64,000 nucleotides of DNA, taken from Nocardia pneumoniae NBRC 100136. Its GTDB lineage: Bacteria; Actinomycetota; Actinomycetes; Mycobacteriales; Mycobacteriaceae. How positions within the stretch are numbered: position 1 is the stretch's first letter; every line of letters begins with the position of its first letter. The stretch is taken from assembly GCF_000308755.1 (NCBI RefSeq), contig NZ_BAGF01000040.1:124001-188000 (forward strand), given 5' to 3'. Position numbers and translations under genes: made by a program. The notes under the pieces are model-generated. The model saw only the letters and a program-made list of their open reading frames with translations. It ran no database searches and was not told the DNA's origin. This document shows, one piece after another, positions 8,462 through 16,873 of the stretch.

Positions 8462-8767
8462 CTACTGCTTGATGAAGCTGGAGGCGATTCGCCAGAACGT
8501 CGCGGGCTGTAATGCGTCGAGATCCCAATCGTCGGCCATGGCGTGCGCGGTGGTGACGATTCGCTCGATATCGAAGTCGTGCCGTGTTGCCGCACCGGTG
8601 GATTCGACGGCATCGATGACATACGCCACGGCGGTTTCCCGGGAGAACGTGGTGGTCGCGTGGCCGCTGCGGGCCGAGGATGTGCTCATATTTCTGTCAC
8701 TCGCTGGCTTGTCGGCCAGTGCGGCGTCGGCTGATCCGAGCCTGCCGCCGGTAAGTGGTTGTTTCAT
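8462..8767 (-). CDS. Small hypothetical protein (MKQP leader type)
   Basis: 101 residues, no family recognised; acidic C-terminal half around HDFDIERIVTTAHAMADDWD. The start MKQP has AGGGG upstream, and the surrounding bases nearly match those at the start of the gene at 5451-5687, supporting this start over an internal Met. It is read from promoter B, a twin of promoter A. Proximity to the XRE/DUF397 pair suggests membership in the same regulatory set (inference). Confidence 0.6.
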   Translation of the reverse strand: MKQPLTGGRLGSADAALADKPASDRNMSTSSARSGHATTTFSRETAVAYVIDAVESTGAATRHDFDIERIVTTAHAMADDWDLDALQPATFWRIASSFIKQ

Positions 8768-8872
8768 TCGAATGCCCCTGCTGTTCGGCGGCGGCGAACC
8801 CGCGGCGACTTCGGCCTTCGGTTCGCCAACACGGCCTCCCCTTGTGGTCCCCTGTAAAGCGTTGCGGCACTG

Positions 8873-8918
8873 AGTTTATGTCGCTGTGCCTTTCAGATGC
8901 AAGCACATCTGCACGATC
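8873..8918 (-). promoter_or_regulatory. Promoter B with TGCA-type operator for the 101-aa gene
   Basis: Minus-strand -35 TTGCAT (8897-8902) and -10 TAAACT (8873-8878) with an 18-bp spacer. The inverted repeat CAGATG-N6-CATCTG (8894-8911) covers the -35. Bases from the -10 to beyond the operator align without gaps to promoter A. Confidence 0.7.
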
Positions 8919-8984
8919 GATTGCACGTGCGCAGTGCGCATTTCGGCTGCTCGGGTTTGCGGACGCGGTGCTCGCGAGAATGAT

Positions 8985-9287
8985 TCACTCGCGGCCGAAC
9001 AGGACGTCCGTGCTGTAATCGATCTGTGTACCCGGCTCGACGAATTGATCGGCCGCCTCCCGCCAAGCGAGGAAATGCTCCGTGAAACGGTGTGCCTCGG
9101 CCGCCTCGTCATCGGTGTAGAGCTGGTAGAGGAAGAAGCGGTGGGGGTCCACCCGATCTGCGCAGATGTCGAAGCGCAGACAGCCGGGCTCGGTCCGCAC
9201 GGAGGCGTCCGCGCTGCGGGATATGGCCGCCAGGAACTCGGCGCGGGAGCCGGGGCGGATCTTCATCGAGACGATACGACTGAACAC
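8985..9287 (-). CDS. Antibiotic biosynthesis monooxygenase (ABM) family protein
   Basis: 100 residues of a dimeric alpha-beta barrel type protein: FSRIVSMKIRPGSRAEFLAA, then ASVRTEPGCLRFDICAD and FFLYQLYTDDEAAEAHR. ABM proteins (YgiN, HmoB-like) are small cofactor-free oxygenases, quinol monooxygenases or haem-degrading enzymes; the target is unknown. A GTG start at 9287 with GGGAG seven bases upstream is chosen over the ATG at 9326. Confidence 0.85.
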   Translation of the reverse strand: MFSRIVSMKIRPGSRAEFLAAISRSADASVRTEPGCLRFDICADRVDPHRFFLYQLYTDDEAAEAHRFTEHFLAWREAADQFVEPGTQIDYSTDVLFGRE

Positions 9288-9335
9288 GGTTGTTCTCCCA
9301 TCGTGACCGTTTGGGTCGATCGGCAAGGGCTGCGG

Positions 9336-10010
9336 CTAGCTTCGTCCGGCTCGGTCGGCCAGTTGCGCAATCGCTTGGCTAATCGGAGTGTCGCCGGAAA
9401 CGAGGTCGAGCGTCCTGCCGAAGGTGTGCGTGGCGGGCAGGAGCCCGGCCAGAACGGCCGCCACATCGGCGCGCGGGACGCTCGCGCGCCCGACCGGCGG
9501 CGGGGCGAGGGTCACCAGTCCGGTGCCCGGCGCATCGATCAGCACGCCGGGACGCAGGATGGTCCAATCCAGATCCCGTCCCCGCACATCGTCTTCGGCT
9601 CGGGTCTTGGCATCGACATAGGCCGCCCACACCTCGTCGGTGCCGGGCGCGGGTGGCCGACCGGCGCCCATCGTGGAGATCTGCAGGAAGCGGCGCACCC
9701 CGGTCCGCTCGGCCGTCTCGGCCAGCCGGACGGAACCGCCCAGATCCACGGTGTACTTGCGTTCCACGCTGCTGCCCGGACCGGCGCCGGCGGCGAAAAT
9801 CGCTGCGTCACCGCCTTTTACGACGTCTGCCAGGTCGTCGCTGCCGACCTTCTCCAGGTCGCACACCACCGGATCGGCGCCTGCGGCGCGCACCTCGGCG
9901 GCGTGTTCGGGATTGCGGACGAGCGCGGCGACCTCGTGGCCGTCCGCGGTGAGCAAGGGGGCGAGCAGCAACGCGATCTTCCCATGTCCGCCTGCGATGA
10001 CGACGCGCAT
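9336..10010 (-). CDS. NAD(P)-binding atypical SDR (NmrA-like)
   Basis: 224 residues. MRVVIAGGHGKIALLLAPLL is a Gly-rich dinucleotide site of the atypical SDR type, followed by AALVRNPEHAAEVRAAGADPVVCDLE and FLQISTMGAG. The DLDWTILRPG motif is usual for this class. It lacks a clear YxxxK active site, as many sensor or reductase members do. AAAGGAG lies six bases before the ATG. It sits about 50 bp upstream of the ABM gene on the same strand, so the two may form an operon with a redox task. Confidence 0.85.
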   Translation of the reverse strand: MRVVIAGGHGKIALLLAPLLTADGHEVAALVRNPEHAAEVRAAGADPVVCDLEKVGSDDLADVVKGGDAAIFAAGAGPGSSVERKYTVDLGGSVRLAETAERTGVRRFLQISTMGAGRPPAPGTDEVWAAYVDAKTRAEDDVRGRDLDWTILRPGVLIDAPGTGLVTLAPPPVGRASVPRADVAAVLAGLLPATHTFGRTLDLVSGDTPISQAIAQLADRAGRS

Positions 10011-10043
10011 GGATCGCTCCTTTCCGTGTAGGCGGCACCCGCG

Positions 10044-10571
10044 CTAGCGCTCGGGGCCGCCGGGATTGCAGCGTGCTTCGACGGTGGCCGGATACCCGAC
10101 CGCCGGACGCCAGGGTTCCAAATTCCAGCTCGGCTTGGCCGGTTGCACCAGCCGCGCCCACGCCCAGTGGCAGAGGAACTGGTCGCGCATACCCGGCGCG
10201 TCGGCGTCCGCGGAGAGGGTCAGCACCTCCTGCCACGCCCGCTCGTCCGAGCCGGGGAAGGTGGTCTGCCGTCCGGCCTGGGTCGGAAAGACGAGCAGCC
10301 GGGGGCCGTCGATCGTTTCGGTCCAGGTGACGTGGTCCACCAGCGGCTGTCCCGCGTAGGGGTCGACGGTCGGCGCGGCGCCCAGCGGGGTCGGCGCCGG
10401 GGATGCCGGTGGGCTCGGGGTGGCGGTCGTCGCGTCGGCGGTCGTCGTCGTGGTCGTCGCGATCGTGGGCTCGTCGGCACCGCAAGCCGCCGTCACCGAC
10501 AGCAGGCCGACCGACAACAGCGCGGCGACCCGGCGCCGGCGGAGGAGGCGATGCGGGTACCGCTGCGCCAC
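10044..10571 (-). CDS. DUF2599 lipoprotein
   Basis: 175 residues. A basic start is followed by a hydrophobic stretch and the lipobox LSVTAAC, so the mature protein begins at a lipidated Cys anchored outside the membrane. A Thr/Pro-rich linker follows, then a domain with VTWTETIDG, LLVFPTQAGR, MRDQFLCHW and WNLEPWRP, which matches the DUF2599 pattern of mycolate-bearing actinobacteria. Two Cys in the domain probably form a disulfide. The GTG at 10571 has AGGAGG seven bases upstream. Function unknown. Confidence 0.85.
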   Translation of the reverse strand: MAQRYPHRLLRRRRVAALLSVGLLSVTAACGADEPTIATTTTTTADATTATPSPPASPAPTPLGAAPTVDPYAGQPLVDHVTWTETIDGPRLLVFPTQAGRQTTFPGSDERAWQEVLTLSADADAPGMRDQFLCHWAWARLVQPAKPSWNLEPWRPAVGYPATVEARCNPGGPER

Positions 10572-10893
10572 GATCGAACCTCCTGTGTTCTCCTCGGCAC
10601 CGTCGGGCGTGCTCCCTCGAGCTTAATGGGCGCGGCGGGACGAGGTCCGTCGCGTGCGGACCGGGCGGACCGAAGACCGGGATGGCCGCATGAAAGGCGT
10701 TCCTGATGCAGTCCGCGCCCCGCAGCGTGCGGGAGGTGCGAAACCCGAACCGACTGAACGGAGGGCGTAGCCGGGCCAAGTCCGTCCGTCGCCCGCGCCG
10801 AGCGGAGGCCGGTGGAGCCCGACGAGGTAGGTGAAGGTCGGGCCACCGATTGTGGTGGCTTGCCGGTGCGGCGCGGGCTGGAGATAGTCGGTC

Positions 10894-12021
10894 ATGCGTT
10901 GTGGACGGATCATGGCGGGGGTGGCGGGCGTCGTGGTCTCGATGACGGTCGCGCTGGGCGGGCGCGCCGACGCGCGGGTGGGTGACGCGCCAGGGACCGT
11001 GACGGATCTGGTGGAACTGGCCGGGCGATTGCATGTGCGGGGAGCCGTGACGGCCGAGCGCTTCACCTATTGGTCGCGAGGTCCGCGCGGGCCGATGCAG
11101 AGTACGGGCGTGCTGTATCTGCCCGAAGGCAGCCCGCCGCACGACGGGTGGCCGATCGTCGCCTACGCGCACGGCACGTCGGGCATCGCCGATCAGTGCG
11201 CGTTCACGCTGCAACCGCGGGACTACTACCTGACGTCGGTGTACCCGGATCTGCTGCGCGCGGGGTACGCGGTCGTGGTCTCCGATTACGTCGGACTCGG
11301 CACGCCCGGCGTCCATCCCTACCTGGACGGACCGGCGCAGGCGCGGAGCATCATCGACGGCGTGCGCGCCGCGCGCGCGGTCGCCCCCTCCCTCGGCACG
11401 CGCTGGGCGGTGTTCGGTCAGTCCCAAGGCGGGCATGCGGCGCTGTTCACCGCCCAGCTCGCGCCCGGTGACGCGCCGGAGCTCGAGTTACGCGGCGCGG
11501 CCGCCACCGGGGCGCCGTCGAATCTGGATCTGGTGGTTCCGCTCGCCGGGCCGTGGCTGCCGCGGCTGCCGCTGCAGAAGACCACCGCCTACTTCGGCAT
11601 GCTGCTGGCCGGGCTGAGCTCCAGCGCACCGGAACTCGATATCGACGGGTATCTGACGCCGGTGGGCCGTGACGTGCTGCGGATCGTGGAATCGGAGTGT
11701 GCGGTCGAGGCCGACGCGAAGGTGTCCGGAATCGGCATCGGGGCCATGCTGTCGCGGCCGCTGGAGGATCCGGCACTGCTCGCCGCACTGCGCGCGATGC
11801 TGCGGGTGCCGACGAGCGGTTACTCGGTGCCGCTGTTTCTCGGCCAGGGACTGACGGACCTGGAGGTGCCCGCGCCGCTGACGCTGGAACTGATCGCGCA
11901 ATTGCATTCTGCTGGAACCGATCTGCGTGTGGGCTGGTACCCCGGCGATCATCTGGGTGCGGCCCGCGAAGCGTTTCCCGACGCGCTCGCATTCCTGCGC
12001 GCGGTGCTGGATCGGCGCTGA
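10894..12021 (+). CDS. Secretory lipase (alpha/beta hydrolase), first of three
   Basis: 375 residues with an N-terminal signal-like segment (MAGVAGVVVSMTVALGG). The body is a secretory-lipase alpha/beta hydrolase: YAHGTSGIADQC for the oxyanion region, GQSQGG for the nucleophile (Ser177), GLTDLEVP for the acid and PGDHLGA for the His. The triad is complete. Such enzymes release fatty acids from esters outside the cell. It is followed by two relatives at 12538 and 14012 but is separated from them by a small minus-strand gene, so it has its own promoter. Confidence 0.88.
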   Translation: MRCGRIMAGVAGVVVSMTVALGGRADARVGDAPGTVTDLVELAGRLHVRGAVTAERFTYWSRGPRGPMQSTGVLYLPEGSPPHDGWPIVAYAHGTSGIADQCAFTLQPRDYYLTSVYPDLLRAGYAVVVSDYVGLGTPGVHPYLDGPAQARSIIDGVRAARAVAPSLGTRWAVFGQSQGGHAALFTAQLAPGDAPELELRGAAATGAPSNLDLVVPLAGPWLPRLPLQKTTAYFGMLLAGLSSSAPELDIDGYLTPVGRDVLRIVESECAVEADAKVSGIGIGAMLSRPLEDPALLAALRAMLRVPTSGYSVPLFLGQGLTDLEVPAPLTLELIAQLHSAGTDLRVGWYPGDHLGAAREAFPDALAFLRAVLDRR

Positions 12022-12031
12022 GTTCGCGTAC

Positions 12032-12259
12032 TCAGCGCCAGAGCGAGCGGCAGGGTAGCCTGCGCAGGTCGGGTCGAACATCGCCGTCAACGGTGACGGT
12101 GAGCCCGGCGTGCACGGCGGCCGAGGTGAACTCCCACGCCTCGGTCCGGGTCGCCGCGTATTCGAGGACCAACGCGTCCTCGGGGGTGCGTCCGTCGAAG
12201 TAGACAGTGATCCGCCGGGTCGGCGTCTCCTGGGTGTCGTCGCACGAGGTGCCGTCCAT
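12032..12259 (-). CDS. Small conserved hypothetical protein
   Basis: 75 residues, beginning MDGTSCDDTQETPTRRITVYF; AAGGAG lies eight bases before the ATG, so this start is preferred to the longer frame from 12337. The sequence has a single beta-strand-rich domain (TVYFDGRTPEDALVLEYAAT) and no membrane segment. I recognise no named family. It converges with the first secretory lipase, with only ten bases between stops. Confidence 0.6.
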   Translation of the reverse strand: MDGTSCDDTQETPTRRITVYFDGRTPEDALVLEYAATRTEAWEFTSAAVHAGLTVTVDGDVRPDLRRLPCRSLWR

Positions 12260-12537
12260 GCCACCGTCTCCTTCCGGTACGGCGCGGCAGCCGCGCCGTA
12301 CCGACTGACGGTAGAGGGCCGCCAATGCTGAGAACATGTACCAGGTTATCGGCTGGAAATGTCACAGATCGGGCACCCGGCGGTGGGGTACAGTCACGAG
12401 CCGGGGAGTGTCGCGGCTACCGGCTGTACGCCCCAAACTTGTGAACTGTCAACATGTTCGCGGTGCAAGGGTGCCTTACGCGGGTCATGTTGTCGAGGAT
12501 GATCACAGCGTTGGACGATTCAGGAGGCACACGTTCG

Positions 12538-13782
12538 ATGAGTCAGGACCCACGTTCGCTGGGTAGGGGAGTGGGGCGACGACGTCTCGCACGTGCGATC
12601 GGCGCGATGGCCGCGGGCCTGGCGCTGGTGGTGAGCATGGCCGGTGCGGCAACCAGCGCGCCGTTGTACCCGGATCCGGATCCGGATCCCTTCTACCAGA
12701 CACCCGCGGACATCGCCGACCGCAAGCCGGGCGATGTCATCGCGACCAGGGTGATGCCACCGTTGGCGATCTTCCCGGAGACCACCGTGACCGTGGTGCG
12801 GTTCCGGTCGACCAGCTCGGAGGGGAAGCCGATCGCCGCGACCACCACGGTGCTCACCCCCAAGTCGCACCGTACCGACGGCCCGCTGCTGTCGTTCCAG
12901 CACATCATCAACGGGCTCGGCTCGGAGTGCTCGGTCTCGCGTGTCCTCTACACCGGTGACCCGAACCTGATCGTGCGGGAAGCGCCGGGCTGGAACGTGC
13001 TGCTCGCCAGGGGCTGGAGCGTCGCGCTGCCCGACCACCTCGGGCCGAACTTCGCTTACGGCGCGGCCAAACTCGGTGGCCAGATCACTCTCGACGGCAT
13101 CCGCGCCGTGAAGCAGGTCGCCGAGCTCGGGGTGCAGCGCAGCCCCGTGTCCATGGTCGGATACTCCGGCGGCGGTATGGCGACCGCGTGGGCGGCGGCT
13201 CTGCAACCGAAATACGCGCCCGAGCTGGACATCGCCGGCGCGGCCATGGGCGGTGTGCCGATGAACCTGGTGAAGATGCTCGAGGGACTGGGGCTGAACG
13301 CGCATCCGGTGTTCGGGCTCGCGCTGGCCGCGGGCTTCGGGCTGGAACGGGAATATCCGCAGCGCTTCCCGCTCAGCGACCAGCTGAACGAGCGGGGCTT
13401 GGCCGCTCGCGCGCAGATCGCCAACAGCTGCACCAACGACATCCTGGCCGCGGGCGCGGGCCGCGGTGCGCTGGACTTCGCCAAGACGACATCGATGATG
13501 AACGACAACACCGCGCGCGCGGTCGTCGAGGAGAACAGCCTCGAGCTCTACGACGGTGTCCCCAAGACGCCGGTGTTCGAATGGCACTCGCCGATCGACG
13601 GTCTGATCCCGATCGACGCGGTGGTCAACACCGACAAGCGGTGGTGCGCCGCCGGTGTCAAGGTGCAATCCGAGCAGATCCCGGTGCCCGACCACCTGAC
13701 GGCAGCGGTGCTCGGCATTCCGGCGGCACTGGGTTGGCTGGACGCCCGTTTCCGAGGGGAGCCCGCACCGAGCAACTGCTGA
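12538..13782 (+). CDS. Secretory lipase, second of three
   Basis: 414 residues. The ATG at 12538 has AGGAGG ten bases upstream. The N-terminus has twin arginines (GRRRLARAIGAMAAG) before a hydrophobic core and an AxA-like cleavage region, so Tat or Sec export is likely. The mature enzyme begins with YPDPDPDPFYQTP. Catalytic parts are GYSGGG (Ser210), SPIDGLIP and VPDHLTA. It belongs to the same LIP family as its neighbours. Confidence 0.9.
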   Translation: MSQDPRSLGRGVGRRRLARAIGAMAAGLALVVSMAGAATSAPLYPDPDPDPFYQTPADIADRKPGDVIATRVMPPLAIFPETTVTVVRFRSTSSEGKPIAATTTVLTPKSHRTDGPLLSFQHIINGLGSECSVSRVLYTGDPNLIVREAPGWNVLLARGWSVALPDHLGPNFAYGAAKLGGQITLDGIRAVKQVAELGVQRSPVSMVGYSGGGMATAWAAALQPKYAPELDIAGAAMGGVPMNLVKMLEGLGLNAHPVFGLALAAGFGLEREYPQRFPLSDQLNERGLAARAQIANSCTNDILAAGAGRGALDFAKTTSMMNDNTARAVVEENSLELYDGVPKTPVFEWHSPIDGLIPIDAVVNTDKRWCAAGVKVQSEQIPVPDHLTAAVLGIPAALGWLDARFRGEPAPSNC

Positions 13783-13801
13783 TCGACCGAACGCGACGAC
13801 C

Positions 13802-13836
13802 GAGCCGGACCCGTTGTCTCCACACGGGTCTGGCTC
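13802..13836 (+). terminator. Hairpin terminator after the second lipase
   Basis: 13-bp arms GAGCCGGACCCGT and ACGGGTCTGGCTC (one G-T pair) begin 20 bases after the stop codon. A second perfect 11-bp hairpin (CAACTCGAGGC / GCCTCGAGTTG) follows at 13867-13894. Neither has a strong T-run. Tandem hairpins suggest a transcription stop before the third lipase gene. Confidence 0.6.
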
Positions 13837-14011
13837 CGGTTGTTGCGATATGGATACGCGACAACACAACTCGAGGCATTCCCGCCTCGAGTTGCGGGTA
13901 CTGACGTAGCCTGACGTCCTGGCTCCCGGTCCGACAGGGGAGATGCGGGGGTCGAAAGCCGTAACGCCCGGGTGCCAGAGGAATTAGTCGTCGCACCCAA
14001 AGGCGTGTGCC

Positions 14012-15415
14012 ATGAGATATCTGCCTGCCGTTGCGGTCGCATTGCTCGTCGCCGGTTCGGTCCTGGCGGGCCCTGCCGCCGCGGAGCCTACGCCCGCGCC
14101 GCCGCTGCCCGACGTGTCCGGCGTGTACCCGCCGCCCGGTGGGCTGCTGCCCGAGTTGCAGCAGTTCATCGATCGGGTGATCCCACCACCGCCGATCGCG
14201 CCGCTGCCGGAGCCGAGTTCGCCTACGCAGCAGGCCACCACATTGACGCCGTCCCTGGCGGCGCTGCGCATGGCCACTATGCCCGCGCCCGTCGGTGACC
14301 CGATGTTCGATCTGCGTCCCGCGAACCTCGACGAGCTGATCGAAGGGCAGGTCATCGATGTCCGCGATGTCAGCGCGACGACCGCGCCGCTGATGCTGCT
14401 GCCGATCCAGCGGGCCTTGCTGGTGAAGTACCGCACGACCGATGCGCACGGCGCGCCGTCGTACGCCACGGCCACGCTGGTCGTCCCCGCGGCGGCCTGG
14501 CCGGGCCCGGGCCCGCGGCCGGTGGTGGTGAACAACTTGCCGATCGACGCACTCGGCCGTGTCTGCACCCCGGGATACACCCTCGCCCATGGGCTGCACC
14601 CGGACACCAGCGTCACCGACTTCGTGCCGCCCACGACGCACGTGGCGGCGCTGCGCGGATACGCCGTGCTGATCCCCGACCACGAGGGTCCGTCGATGGC
14701 CTACGCCGAGCCGATCGTGGCCGGTCACGCGGTGCTCGACGCGATCAGGGCGGTCCGTGGACTGCTGCCGGAGGAGTTCGGCGCCAGCAAGTTCGGCATG
14801 GCGGGCTATTCCGGCGGAGCCATCGCCACACACGGGGCGGTGAAGCTGATCGCCGGTTACGCACCGGAATTGGCGGAGGTGATCGTTGGCGCCGCGCTGG
14901 GCGGGGTGCCCGCCGACTACGAGATCCTGGCCCGCAGCATGAACGGGAATCTCGCCTCGGCGGTGTTCATGGGCGCGGTGTTCGGGATCGGCCGCGAGCG
15001 ACCGGAAATCCTGGCCAGGATGAACAATCTCGCCCAGTGGGTGGCGACCTCGCCGGTGAAGGACATGTGCGGCAGCAGTTACGGACTGGCGGGCCTGCTG
15101 ATGCTGCCGATCGATGTCGCGGCGAACTACCCGGACCCGCTGCACTCGGCGCTCGCCGCGGACGTCTATCGGGTGACCAGGATGGAAGGCGTGAAATCGG
15201 CGGCTCCGCTCTATATCTATAACGGGGAGCAGGAGTTCTGGATCCCGGCCGAGGGCGCACGCAACCTGTACTGGGAACAGTGCCGCCTCGGCGTGCCAGC
15301 TGTGTACCGTAGTGTTCTCGGTGAGCACATCATCGCGGGGGCGCTCGGTTACCCGGAGGCCATGGTCTGGTTGGACGATCGGCTGCGCGGGGTCGAGGCT
15401 CCCGACGAGTGCTGA
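14012..15415 (+). CDS. Secretory lipase, third of three, with Glu at the acid position
   Basis: 467 residues. A signal peptide (LPAVAVALLVAGSVLAGPAAA) is followed by a Pro-rich spacer. The nucleophile is GYSGGA (Ser267) and the His is in GEHIIAG (His439). At the expected acid position the sequence is NGEQEFWIP, with Glu408 where the family normally has Asp, so the triad is Ser-Glu-His if the alignment is right. Longer than its two neighbours because of the Pro-rich N-terminal part. Its own start follows tandem hairpins. Confidence 0.88.
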   Translation: MRYLPAVAVALLVAGSVLAGPAAAEPTPAPPLPDVSGVYPPPGGLLPELQQFIDRVIPPPPIAPLPEPSSPTQQATTLTPSLAALRMATMPAPVGDPMFDLRPANLDELIEGQVIDVRDVSATTAPLMLLPIQRALLVKYRTTDAHGAPSYATATLVVPAAAWPGPGPRPVVVNNLPIDALGRVCTPGYTLAHGLHPDTSVTDFVPPTTHVAALRGYAVLIPDHEGPSMAYAEPIVAGHAVLDAIRAVRGLLPEEFGASKFGMAGYSGGAIATHGAVKLIAGYAPELAEVIVGAALGGVPADYEILARSMNGNLASAVFMGAVFGIGRERPEILARMNNLAQWVATSPVKDMCGSSYGLAGLLMLPIDVAANYPDPLHSALAADVYRVTRMEGVKSAAPLYIYNGEQEFWIPAEGARNLYWEQCRLGVPAVYRSVLGEHIIAGALGYPEAMVWLDDRLRGVEAPDEC

Positions 15416-15495
15416 CCGTGTGACGGCACCGGGGGAGTTATCCGGTAACGCGGTGGACCGGACCGGGGGGTGAAGCAGATTTCGCGAGAGGGCAC

Positions 15496-16560
15496 ATGAA
15501 CGACAGCACGACCACCGCGTCCGAGCAGGCAATGGCATTGGTGGGTCGGCATTACCGCTTGACCGACCACTACGAGGTGGGCCGAGAGAAGATCCGTGAG
15601 TTCGCGCGAGCGCTGCAGGACGGCCATCCGGCGCACTGGTATGAAGACGCCGCCGCGGAACTGGGCTTCGACGGGTTGATCGCGCCGCCGACCTTCTCCT
15701 CGATCATCCTGCTGCTGATGCAGCGCAAGATGTTCGAGACCGTGCTCACCGGCTACGACCTCGGCCAGGTCTTGCAGACCGAGCAGTCCATCCAGGTGCA
15801 CCGCCCGATCATGGCAGGCGACCAGCTGCGATGCGACTCCTACATCGAGTCGTTCCGGCAATTCGGTGACAAGGACTTCATGGTCACCAAGAACGTGCTC
15901 ACCAACCAGCACAAGGACGTGTTGCAGACCGCCTACAGCACCGCGGTGGCGCAGACCGGCGTGGATCTCGCCCCCGATCTGCGCGCCACGGTCGACGGTG
16001 TGATCATGACCGGGCAGTCCACGGCCGACCGGTCGGCCGCGGCGGCCACCCGGGCGATCGATGAGGACGCCGGTCTGGTCGAGTGCTTCGACGAACCGGC
16101 ACAACCGGATTCGTCCGACCAGCCGCGGACACCGCGGTCGATCGTTCCTTTCGAGGAGTTGTCCGTCGGCATGACGCTCGCCCCCCGAACGACACGGCTC
16201 ACCCGCGGGGATCTGGTGAATTATGCTGGTGTAACGGGTGATTCGAATCCGATCCATTTCAGCGACCCGGTGGCGCGCAGCGCGGGCCTGCCCGACGTGG
16301 TCTCGCACGGACTGCTCACGATGGGGCTCGGCGCCGGGTATCTCACGTCGTGGCTCGGTGATCCAGCCGCCGTGGCGAAGTATGCGGTTCGGTTCGCGTC
16401 GTTCGCACCGGTACCGGCGACCACGGCGAGTGCGATCGAATTCAGCGGCCGGGTCAAGGAATTGGATCCCGACAGCCGCAGCGCCACCATCGCGCTGACC
16501 GCCACGTCCGAGGGGCGCAAGCTGTTCGGGCGCGCGACGGCGACGGTGCTGTTGCGCTGA
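15496..16560 (+). CDS. Fused HadA/HadB-type MaoC dehydratase
   Basis: 354 residues with two hot-dog halves. The first (to ~160) is the FAS1/HadA-like N-domain: EVGREKIREFARALQD, GFDGLIAPPTF. The second has the hydratase-2 signature YAGVTGDSNPIHF with Asp249 and His254, the catalytic pair. Mycobacteria encode these as separate hadA and hadB genes for mycolic acid FAS-II dehydration of (3R)-hydroxyacyl-ACP; here they are one polypeptide. An Asp/Pro-rich linker of about 50 residues joins them. It follows the lipase array on the same strand. Confidence 0.85.
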   Translation: MNDSTTTASEQAMALVGRHYRLTDHYEVGREKIREFARALQDGHPAHWYEDAAAELGFDGLIAPPTFSSIILLLMQRKMFETVLTGYDLGQVLQTEQSIQVHRPIMAGDQLRCDSYIESFRQFGDKDFMVTKNVLTNQHKDVLQTAYSTAVAQTGVDLAPDLRATVDGVIMTGQSTADRSAAAATRAIDEDAGLVECFDEPAQPDSSDQPRTPRSIVPFEELSVGMTLAPRTTRLTRGDLVNYAGVTGDSNPIHFSDPVARSAGLPDVVSHGLLTMGLGAGYLTSWLGDPAAVAKYAVRFASFAPVPATTASAIEFSGRVKELDPDSRSATIALTATSEGRKLFGRATATVLLR

Positions 16561-16873
16561 CCGCTCCCAGCGGCAGCTCGTCCAGGCGGGCGGCAGGCGC
16601 CGGTTCCCCTTCGCTGTGATGTCCCGAAGACCACGGGTTGGGATGGGTGATGTGGGCCCCGGTGCCCCAGCCGATCGCTCGATCGAGCGACCGGTGTAGA
16701 CCAGTGCGGAATCGATCAGGTACTACGTCGACTGCGGGTGTATTCGATTGCATCCCAGCATGCCTCAGTATTGCCGTCCGATGATCTTGCGGATGTGCTT
16801 GCACCTGCGAATACGCGCCGATTCGACCGGGTTGGTGCTGGAGTGTGGCGAACGCACATGGGAGACTCGAAAC
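16561..16873 (+). other. Intergenic region upstream of the second XRE gene
   Basis: No gene is supported. It contains a perfect 16-bp palindrome TCGCTCGATCGAGCGA (16675-16690) and, further right, TGCA-type site C (16783-16807), which is followed by no convincing -10. Confidence 0.5.
16783..16807 (+). promoter_or_regulatory. TGCA-type site C upstream of XRE gene 16874
   Basis: Reads GATCTTGCGGATGTGC, then TTGCACCTG, in the same orientation relative to its gene as promoters A and B; 20 of 25 or so positions match B. A possible -35 TTGCAC lies at 16799-16804. This ties the XRE gene to the same regulatory element as the small genes at 5451 and 8462. Confidence 0.55.

Noticed and set aside
13658..15538. 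626-residue minus-strand frame opposite the third lipase
   Set aside because: A high-GC shadow frame, Arg-rich with no family motif; the plus-strand lipase has signal peptide and catalytic motifs.
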